A model generated the notes under the pieces. That model did no database searches and was not told the origin of the DNA. It saw only the letters and a list, made by a program, of their open reading frames with translations. A stretch of DNA of 21,000 nt from CAZSXS01 sp964611385 (GTDB lineage: Bacteria; Bacillota; Clostridia; Lachnospirales; CAYPQA01): NCBI GenBank assembly GCA_964611385.1, contig CAZSXS010000066.1, positions 1 through 21,000 of the forward strand, given 5' to 3'. The position numbers were made by a program, and so were the translations under genes. This document shows positions 15,194 through 21,000 of the stretch, piece after piece; within the stretch, counting starts at the first letter, position 1; each line of letters opens with the position of its first letter.

Positions 15194-18100
15194 ATACCCG
15201 CGCCTCCTTTGCTTTTATAGATTCTATTAATTGTTCTCAGAAGTGATTCTTTATCCAACTTGTTTTCGTAGGCATCAAAGCCGTATTCTAAGGCTTTATC
15301 AACATAGTTATCTCCTGTCATGGAAGATACCGCCACAGCTGCAATGTTTTCATACTTTGGGTTCTTCCTCACCTGTTTGATGAACTCTAGGCCTCCCATT
15401 ACTGGCATGATTAAGTCGCTCACAATCACATCAAAGGTGCCTTCCTCCAAAAGCTTCAAGGCATCACTGCCGTTTTCAGCCACACTTACTCTACAGCCTG
15501 CATCCTCCAGATACTTTTGCTCAATGTGACGGAAAAACGGTGTATCTTCTACAATTAAGATCCGCTTATCAATCTTCTCCTCTTTCGTCGGAGAATGATT
15601 TTTAGGATCAGCGATTTCGAAGAGCTCATAGAGGTTTAATATCAACACAATACGGTTTTGATACAAGATGGTTCCAAAAATCCCTGGGCTTTTAATTTGT
15701 TCTGTATCCAGTACAAAATGAGCTTTTGTATTATCAATCATGCTTTTAACTAAAATACCCATGGGATGACGAACCAAGTTGGGGATGATGACCGTAAGCT
15801 TTTCACTGTCATAGGGAAGATCATGCACCGGCAGATAGGTTTCCGGCCGGATGACCCGCAGGGTCTTTCCTCTGATCTTGACATATTTTTCGGTTCCTAC
15901 TTCTTCAATATCCTCGGCTTTTATGGTTTCTACTCGAGAGACCATATTCATGTCTAGTGCATAGGTTTCCGGACCAGAGCATTTAAATAACAACATGCTT
16001 TGATACTCTTGCATGATGGTTTCTTTTTCCACCGCTGTAAGCTGCTTCTTCTCTTCTTTATCTGAAAAATTGATCCCAGATTTTTTCACGATCCCTTCCG
16101 GATCTAAAATTAAGGATATGAACCCATCCCCCATAATCGTGACCCCGGAATAAACGAAACAAGATTTCAAATAAAAAGGCAAAGGCTTTACCAAGGTTTC
16201 TTCCGCATCATAAACTTCATGCACCAATAGACCCAGTTGTTTTTTTAAAACCGTAATCACAACAATCTTGGTGGGATGTCCACTCTGTGCTGTAGATTCG
16301 GAAGCATTTTGAATCCCTAAGATTTCTGCAAGGGAGACAACTGGTAGGAGCTTTCCTCTTAAACGATACTCCTTAGCCCGATGAATATTTGCGAGCTTGG
16401 TCTGAATCTCTTCCTCTTTAAGGCTTACTACTTGGGTTATGCTGCTTTGTGGAATTGCAAAGCGCTGCCCGGCGGTTCCCACGACCAAGGAGTGCATGAT
16501 AGCCAAGGTTCTTGGTAACAGGAGCGTTATGGTGGTACCTCCCCCTGCGACAGAAGTGATTTCGACGGTTCCACCCATTTTCTCCACATTACTCCTTACA
16601 ACATCCATGCCCACACCGCGACCAGATATATCCGATACCACCTTGGCTGTTGAAAAGCCTGGCAGAAAAATGAGTTTATAGACTTCTGCGTCCGTCATTG
16701 CCTCTGCCTGTGCGGCACTGATCAAGTCCTTTTCGATGGCCTTCTTCTTGACTGCGTTTACATTAATTCCGGCACCGTCATCGGAAATTTCAATAGCAAC
16801 GAGGCCGCTCTGGTGGCTTGCCTTCAGGGTAATGGTGCCCTGTTTCTGCTTCCCTACTTTTTCACGTTCAGCACCTGGTTCAATTCCATGATCAGCAGCG
16901 TTTCTTACCAGATGAATGATGGGATCGGACAATCCCTCAATCATGGTTTTATCCAGTTCGATTTCCTTACCTGCAATATTCAAGACGATGTCTTTATTGA
17001 TGCTTTTCGAAATGTCACGGATCACTCTGGGGAACTTGTTAAAAATAGTTCCCACCGGCTGCATTCTGGTGAGCATAATTTCTGCCTGCAAGCGACTGGT
17101 CAGTTGGTCTATATTCTGCAGGATTCTGGTCATCGTAGCAGGTTCCGTATTTTTTGCGTTATATGCCGTCAACAGTTGATTTCTAGCCAGTACCATTTCT
17201 CCAGACAAAGCCATTAAATTCTCTAAAAGCCGAATATTGACTCGGATACTCTCGTCCGGCTTTGCAGAATTTGTATGGCTTTCTTCTTTTTTGCTGATTT
17301 GGTCAAATTTAATCAACGTAACCCAAGAGGCTGGTAGCAGCATGGAAGCGTAAAATAATTCGTACTCTAATACACTGGTGGCTAAAATCTCAATTCTGAC
17401 GGTGCTGTTCTCATCTGCTTTCTCACATAACCGGGCTATATCATTCATATCATGGCTTCGCGTCCCATCAGAAAAGACATCAATGATTTCTCCGATTTCT
17501 TTTAAGCTATCAAAAAATTTATGGATGTTCTTATAATACTCTGTTAGGTTCTCATTATACAAAATTACAACTTTATAAATATGATGCCCTTTCTTAGTCA
17601 ACTTTCTTAAAGGCTCTATCCATTTTTCATCAATAGGGTGCAAAGAACCGATGTCCTCTTGGCTAGAGTCCATGAGCTTTTTATTCTTTGAAGCTTTATT
17701 CTCTTGTTGGCTTGCCTCTGGATGATTTTCCGAAGCAGAGAGGATTTTTTCAGATACACTTTGAGAAGACGAAGGAGAAAGAAGAGAAGAAGAAGACTGA
17801 GACGGAGATTGAGATTGAGATTGAGATTGAGATTGAGTTGGAGTTGCTTCAAGAGATTGGGTTTGCGGGGTTGGGGGGGCTTGAGGTTGGGGGGGATTTG
17901 ATAGCAGGTTTTCAAGCTGTTTCAAGTTGTCGTTAATATCTACTTCATCGCTGGTCTCCACATTGAAGATCATGCTCTTCAATTGGTCATTACAGTGCAG
18001 AAGGCAGTCCAGCACCGCTTCAGTAAACGCTAATTTTTTTGCGCGGATTTGCCCCAGAACGTTCTCCATTGCATGAGAAAGAGACACAATGGTTTGCAAC

Positions 18101-18267
18101 TGAAAAAAACCAGCTGTGCCTTTAATACTATGAATTGCTCTAAAGACAGTATTGATGGTTTCATCATTTTTGACAAAATTCTCGGTATCTAAAAATGCAC
18201 TCTCTGCCTTTTCTATGTGTGCCTTAGCTTCGTCTACGAAGTCTTGTATAAACTCATCCGTAACCAA
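15190..18267 (-). CDS. cheA: hybrid CheA histidine kinase with two CheW-like domains and a C-terminal receiver
   Basis: A 1025-aa chemotaxis kinase, far longer than the usual ~650-750. Order: HPt domain (1-105) with phosphoryl-acceptor His46 (AIHSIKGTAGF); Pro/Gln/Ser-rich linker (about 124-180) with an SQ repeat; an alpha/beta segment at about 228-322, probably P2-like; dimerisation region (about 342-430); HATPase domain with N box (HLVRNAADHG, Asn456), DDGAG and GRGVGMD; a CheW-like regulatory domain (about 592-732); a second CheW-like domain (about 755-890); and a complete receiver (901-1020) with Glu907-Asp908, Asp951, Ser981 and Lys1003. The added receiver may act as a phosphate sink or as feedback. 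The TTG at 18267 is preferred because GGAGG sits 8 nt before it; a GTG three codons upstream (18276) overlaps that site. It is the first gene of the operon. Confidence 0.93.
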   Translation of the reverse strand: MVTDEFIQDFVDEAKAHIEKAESAFLDTENFVKNDETINTVFRAIHSIKGTAGFFQLQTIVSLSHAMENVLGQIRAKKLAFTEAVLDCLLHCNDQLKSMIFNVETSDEVDINDNLKQLENLLSNPPQPQAPPTPQTQSLEATPTQSQSQSQSQSPSQSSSSLLSPSSSQSVSEKILSASENHPEASQQENKASKNKKLMDSSQEDIGSLHPIDEKWIEPLRKLTKKGHHIYKVVILYNENLTEYYKNIHKFFDSLKEIGEIIDVFSDGTRSHDMNDIARLCEKADENSTVRIEILATSVLEYELFYASMLLPASWVTLIKFDQISKKEESHTNSAKPDESIRVNIRLLENLMALSGEMVLARNQLLTAYNAKNTEPATMTRILQNIDQLTSRLQAEIMLTRMQPVGTIFNKFPRVIRDISKSINKDIVLNIAGKEIELDKTMIEGLSDPIIHLVRNAADHGIEPGAEREKVGKQKQGTITLKASHQSGLVAIEISDDGAGINVNAVKKKAIEKDLISAAQAEAMTDAEVYKLIFLPGFSTAKVVSDISGRGVGMDVVRSNVEKMGGTVEITSVAGGGTTITLLLPRTLAIMHSLVVGTAGQRFAIPQSSITQVVSLKEEEIQTKLANIHRAKEYRLRGKLLPVVSLAEILGIQNASESTAQSGHPTKIVVITVLKKQLGLLVHEVYDAEETLVKPLPFYLKSCFVYSGVTIMGDGFISLILDPEGIVKKSGINFSDKEEKKQLTAVEKETIMQEYQSMLLFKCSGPETYALDMNMVSRVETIKAEDIEEVGTEKYVKIRGKTLRVIRPETYLPVHDLPYDSEKLTVIIPNLVRHPMGILVKSMIDNTKAHFVLDTEQIKSPGIFGTILYQNRIVLILNLYELFEIADPKNHSPTKEEKIDKRILIVEDTPFFRHIEQKYLEDAGCRVSVAENGSDALKLLEEGTFDVIVSDLIMPVMGGLEFIKQVRKNPKYENIAAVAVSSMTGDNYVDKALEYGFDAYENKLDKESLLRTINRIYKSKGGAGI
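17805..17834 (+). repeat. hexanucleotide tandem repeat (GAGATT x5) inside cheA
   Basis: Five perfect copies of GAGATT on the plus strand encode an alternating Ser-Gln run in the CheA linker between the HPt and P2-like regions. The unit is a multiple of three, so copy-number change would alter linker length without a frameshift. The surrounding linker is also low in complexity (Ser, Gln, Pro). Confidence 0.85.
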
Positions 18268-18306
18268 CTTTGCCACCTCCGAACACTTCCCTCTTATTTC
18301 CTAGGA

Positions 18307-18335
18307 ATTATAGCACAAGGTGCCAAACTGCGCAA
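18307..18335 (-). promoter_or_regulatory. sigma-A promoter of the che operon
   Basis: On the minus strand: TTGCGC (18330-18335), a 17-base spacer and a perfect extended -10, TGCTATAAT (-10 at 18307-18312). The transcript would start near 18300, about 33 bases before the cheA TTG. The -35 is weak, but the extended -10 compensates. No TAAA...GCCGATAT motility-sigma signature is seen. Confidence 0.6.
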
Positions 18336-18428
18336 CAGAATTTACGTCAATCGTCATAAAAGCTGCATTAAGTCTTGTTGATATAGATAATACTTGGAAA
18401 TTAATATTTTAAAATTTCAAATAATTTA

Positions 18429-18457
18429 TTGAAATTTCAGCTGAAATATGTTACTAT
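18429..18457 (+). promoter_or_regulatory. promoter of the EF-G-like gene with a palindromic spacer
   Basis: TTGAAA (18429-18434), a 17-base spacer and TACTAT (18452-18457) preceded by TGT, so an extended -10. The spacer contains the perfect 12-base palindrome TTTCAGCTGAAA (18435-18446), a possible repressor site. Transcription would start near 18464, about 27 bases before the ATG. Confidence 0.55.
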
Positions 18458-18490
18458 TTTTGGACATAATTATATTTGGGGAGGTTCTCA

Positions 18491-20578
18491 ATGAAAGTTT
18501 ATTCAGCAAATGAGATTAGAAATGTTGTTATCCTTGGACATAGTGGTTGTGGCAAGACTTCTATAGTCGAAGCCGCTCTCAACATAGCTGGAGTTACTAG
18601 CCGACTTGGTAAGGTTGACGATGGTAATACCGTCAGCGATTACGACCAAGAAGAAACCAGGCGTCGTGTTTCGATCAATACTTCTGTTATACCCATTGAA
18701 TGGCTTGATAATAAAATTAATTTCTTGGACACTCCGGGGTATTTTGACTATGTTGGCGAAGTTAAGGAGGCTCTGGCTGCTGCGGATTTGGCTTTGATTG
18801 TCGTGAATGCCAAATCCGGCATTGAGGTCGGTACCGAAAAAGCTTGGGAGTTTGCTTCCTCGCTTAACCTTCCCAAAATTATTTTTGTGAACGGAATGGA
18901 CGACGAAAACGCTGACTTCGACAAAGTCGTTGACAGCCTTAAAGAAAAGTTCGGCAAGAGCATTGCCCCCTTGCAGGCCCCCTTTAAGGAAAACGAAAAA
19001 TTTGCTGGCTTTGTTAACGCCATTAAAAAGGAAGGCCGCCGCTTTGTGGACGGGCGCACCGCTGACTGCCCAGTTCCGCCTAGCATGACGGATATCGTAG
19101 ACGCGCTTCATCTGATGATCTGCGAGGCTGTTGCTGAAACCTCTGACGACTTAATGGAGAAGTTCTTTGCCGAAGAGCCCTTTACTATTGAAGAGATCGA
19201 AAACGGTGTCAAGGATGGTTTGGTGGACGGTTCCGTAACTCCGGTTTTCTGCGGAGCTGCTACGACCACTATGGGCGTTCGTGTACTTATGAATTCCATC
19301 ATTCAATACTCGCCTTCTTCTGCTCAGCTTTGCAAGAAGATTGAAGCTACGGATTTAAAGAACGACAAGCCGATCAGCATCAATTGTGATAACAAGGAAA
19401 GTCATTCTCTCTTTGTCTTTAAGACCATTGCCGATCCTTATGTGGGCCGTTTAACCATCTTTAGAGTATTTTCCGGCACGATCAAAAAAGATACACCACT
19501 GTATAACCCCAGAACCGACTTTACAGAAAAGGCAGGACATCTTTACATCCTTCGGGGCAAAGAACAAATTGAGGTTGACGAACTTCGTACCGGCGATATT
19601 GGTGCCATTGCAAAGCTTCAAAACACAGCCACCTGTGATACTCTCTGCGCCAAGGATAAGCCCATAAAAATTGACCGAATTGAATTTCCGCAATCGCTCT
19701 ATTCTATGGCCATTGCTCCAACTGGCAAGGGCGATGAAGACAAAATGGCCCAAGCTATCGGAAAGCTTCTGGAAGAAGACAAGACGGTTAAATTTGAAAT
19801 CAACGTGGAAACCCATCAATCCATCCTTTCAACCGTTGGCGACAGCCAGCTGGATGTGATAGTCAGCAAGCTTAAGAATCGCTACAAACTGGATGTAGCG
19901 GTATCCGTTCCCATCGTTCCTTACCGTGAAATGATTAAGGGAAAGTCCAAAGTACAAGGCAAATATAAAAAACAATCCGGCGGGCATGGCCAATACGGTG
20001 ATGTACATATGGAATTCGAACCCTCTGGCGATCCAACTCAGGCTTATGTCTTTGAAGAAAAGATCTTCGGCGGTTCTGTTCCCCGCCAGTACTTCCCGGC
20101 TGTTGAAAAGGGCATTCAGGACTGCGTGAAGGGTGGGCCTCTTGCAGACTACCCAGTAGTAGGGATCAAGTGCATCCTGGTGGACGGCTCCTACCATCCT
20201 GTAGACTCCTCCGAAATGGCTTTCAAGATGGCGACGATTTTAGCCTTCAAGGACGGCTTTATGAAAGCGAAGCCCACCATTCTTGAGCCCATTGTTCGTG
20301 CTGTTGTTTCTGTACCAGACGACTACACCGGCGACATAATGGGCGACATGAACAAGCGCCGCGGCAAAATTCTAGGTATGGACAAAAAGGGAAGCAAGCA
20401 AGAGATCACAGCTGAGGTACCCATGGCTGAAATGTTCAAGTATCCCACCGAGCTCAAATCCATGACGCAGGGTCGCGGCTCCTTCACCATGGCATTTGAC
20501 CGCTACGAGGAAGCGCCTCACGAAATACAAACAAAAGTAATTGAAGCGCGCAAGAAAGAGAAAGAGCAACAGAATTAA
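18491..20578 (+). CDS. elongation factor G-like translational GTPase
   Basis: A 695-aa protein with the full five-domain EF-G layout. GTPase motifs: P-loop GHSGCGKTS at 16-24, DTPG at 80-83, and G4 as NGMD at 133-136 where nearly all translational GTPases have NKxD. C-terminal EF-G motifs are present: GGHGQYGDVHMEFEP, KPTILEPI and GDMNKRRGKILGMD. The switch region (YDQEETRRRVSINTS) differs from canonical EF-G (RGITI), which places it in the EF-G-like / EF-G2 paralogue group rather than the housekeeping fusA; no rpsL, rpsG or tuf genes are nearby. Its role may be translocation under special conditions, or ribosome recycling or stress, as inferred from paralogues. The ATG at 18491 is supported by GGGGAGG 5-6 nt upstream; an in-frame TTG at 18476 overlaps that site and is rejected. 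It is monocistronic, divergent from the che operon, with a terminator downstream. Confidence 0.9.
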   Translation: MKVYSANEIRNVVILGHSGCGKTSIVEAALNIAGVTSRLGKVDDGNTVSDYDQEETRRRVSINTSVIPIEWLDNKINFLDTPGYFDYVGEVKEALAAADLALIVVNAKSGIEVGTEKAWEFASSLNLPKIIFVNGMDDENADFDKVVDSLKEKFGKSIAPLQAPFKENEKFAGFVNAIKKEGRRFVDGRTADCPVPPSMTDIVDALHLMICEAVAETSDDLMEKFFAEEPFTIEEIENGVKDGLVDGSVTPVFCGAATTTMGVRVLMNSIIQYSPSSAQLCKKIEATDLKNDKPISINCDNKESHSLFVFKTIADPYVGRLTIFRVFSGTIKKDTPLYNPRTDFTEKAGHLYILRGKEQIEVDELRTGDIGAIAKLQNTATCDTLCAKDKPIKIDRIEFPQSLYSMAIAPTGKGDEDKMAQAIGKLLEEDKTVKFEINVETHQSILSTVGDSQLDVIVSKLKNRYKLDVAVSVPIVPYREMIKGKSKVQGKYKKQSGGHGQYGDVHMEFEPSGDPTQAYVFEEKIFGGSVPRQYFPAVEKGIQDCVKGGPLADYPVVGIKCILVDGSYHPVDSSEMAFKMATILAFKDGFMKAKPTILEPIVRAVVSVPDDYTGDIMGDMNKRRGKILGMDKKGSKQEITAEVPMAEMFKYPTELKSMTQGRGSFTMAFDRYEEAPHEIQTKVIEARKKEKEQQN

Positions 20579-20605
20579 GGATAAAACCTAAAACCTTGAG
20601 GGATT

Positions 20606-20700
20606 TATGCTCAGTCATATTCAGCTTTGCATAGCCGAAAACAATAGAGTCTAATTGAGTTGAATGCTGGCGGCTTGGTAAATGTTTGAGACTGAGTACA
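20606..20700 (+). mobile_element. dispersed TIR element, copy 3, downstream of the EF-G-like gene
   Basis: A 95-bp relative of copies 1 and 2: left end TATGCTCAGT, right end ACTGAGTACA, interior GCTTTGCATAGCC, CAATAGAG and GGCGGCTTGGTAAATGTTT. The right-end -10 equivalent is weakened (TACAGA) and the spacing shortened by two bases, so promoter activity is less likely here. It lies in the 3' untranslated region between the stop codon and the terminator, in the sense orientation. Confidence 0.7.
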
Positions 20701-20724
20701 GATCTTCTGGAAAGTAAGGGTAAG

Positions 20725-20765
20725 GAGGGGGAACTTTTTTCGAATCATGAAAAAAGTTCCCCCTC
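20725..20765 (+). terminator. intrinsic terminator of the EF-G-like gene
   Basis: A perfect 16-bp stem (20725-20740 with 20750-20765), extendable by a G-T and two A-T pairs, with a 9-base loop and a TTTGTTTT tail. It lies about 147 bases past the stop codon, after the dispersed element. Confidence 0.85.
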
Positions 20766-20789
20766 TTTGTTTTGAGAGCGAAGCCGATG

Positions 20790-20817
20790 TTGAATTTATT
20801 TCCATTCATGTTATAAT
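20790..20817 (+). promoter_or_regulatory. strong sigma-A promoter candidate toward the right edge
   Basis: TTGAAT (20790-20795), a 16-base spacer and the extended -10 TGTTATAAT (-10 at 20812-20817). Transcription would start near 20824. No gene is recognisable in the remaining ~180 bases, so this implies a long leader or small RNA, with the coding gene beyond the window. Confidence 0.55.
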
Positions 20818-20879
20818 TGGCATGACGTTGAAAATGTTTGTTTGATTTTTCAATGGAAGCTGTTCTCCTAACCCGCTCG

Positions 20880-20895
20880 GGTTTTAGAAAGAACC
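20880..20895 (+). repeat. weak third match to the GGTTTTAG intergenic repeat
   Basis: GGTTTTAGAAAGAACC matches the core of the repeat at 8625-8650 at 14 of 16 positions. The C run found in copies A and B is missing, although ACCCGCTCGGGT just before it can form a small hairpin. It may be chance. Confidence 0.2.
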
Positions 20896-20962
20896 ATTTT
20901 GTTTAGTATAAAGGCTCTTCAAAAGTTTACGTATATATTCGGCAGAATTGTCCGGAGCGAAT

Positions 20963-20986
20963 GGAAACTTGCAGAGGCAAGTTTCC
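20963..20986 (+). other. perfect hairpin in the leader at the right edge
   Basis: GGAAACTTGC and GCAAGTTTCC pair over 10 bp around the loop AGAG, without a T run. GAGCGAA is repeated on both sides (20955-20961 and 20994-21000). This could be a regulatory leader structure or one unit of a palindromic repeat that continues beyond the window. Confidence 0.5.
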
Positions 20987-21000
20987 TGTTCATGAGCGAA

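Noticed and set aside
17805..17834. GAGATT repeats as a CRISPR array or origin iterons
   Set aside because: The units are six bases with no spacers and lie in frame inside cheA.
17616..17936. Open frames with Lys/Arg/Glu or Leu/Asn repeats on both strands
   Set aside because: These are other-frame readings of the low-complexity linker of cheA; they have no ribosome-binding sites.
18503..19111. 202-aa minus-strand open frame within the EF-G-like gene
   Set aside because: It is antisense to a well-supported GTPase, resembles no family, and long antisense frames are common opposite such coding sequence.
20853..20906. 17-codon frame (MEAVLLTRSGF...) as a leader peptide
   Set aside because: No ribosome-binding site precedes the ATG, and there is no biosynthetic gene in view to attenuate.
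20961..21000. Possible partial gene starting at ATG 20961 and running off the edge
   Set aside because: Only 13 codons are visible. GGAG is three bases from the ATG, and the segment forms a perfect hairpin that would bury the start. There is too little to call a gene.

Overview
The window looks like a chromosome segment from an anaerobic Firmicute, probably class Clostridia. The evidence is strong AGGAGG-type ribosome-binding sites, frequent TTG and GTG starts, a clostripain-family secreted peptidase, a YdjI/YdjG-like membrane-stress pair and an EF-G-like paralogue. The species cannot be fixed from sequence reading alone. There are no rRNA or tRNA genes, CRISPR arrays, transposase genes or phage genes.

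Layout: (1) 93-2054, minus strand: secreted clostripain-type (C11) cysteine peptidase. (2) 2273-4502, minus: an SPFH-domain protein with a C-terminal zinc ribbon (YdjI-like), then a zinc-ribbon membrane protein (YdjG-like), closed by a near-perfect hairpin terminator. (3) 4838-8505, plus: two overlapping genes for a heterodimeric ABC exporter, closed by a 15-bp-stem terminator that can serve both strands. (4) 8687-18267, minus: a nearly contiguous chemosensory operon in the order cheA (hybrid, with C-terminal receiver), cheW, an MCP, cheB, cheR, cheY, cheX and a receiver/HD-GYP c-di-GMP phosphodiesterase. (5) 18491-20578, plus: an EF-G-like GTPase, divergent from the che operon. (6) 20579-21000: no recognised gene, but a strong terminator, a good promoter and a hairpin leader.

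The che operon is a complete pathway: receptor, coupling protein, kinase, both adaptation enzymes, a stand-alone CheY, a CheX-type phosphatase and an HD-GYP output. No flagellar or pilus genes are nearby, so it may be an alternative chemosensory system whose output includes c-di-GMP hydrolysis. That is inference.

The most unusual non-coding feature is a roughly 100-bp dispersed element with terminal inverted repeats (TATACTCAGT / ACTGAGTATA). It occurs as three full copies (4691-4792, 14678-14775, 20606-20700) and one partial copy (from 8561), all in the same orientation. Its right end resembles an outward sigma-A promoter. One copy lies before the ABC operon; another forms the last codons of cheW and aims its promoter antisense into cheW-cheA.
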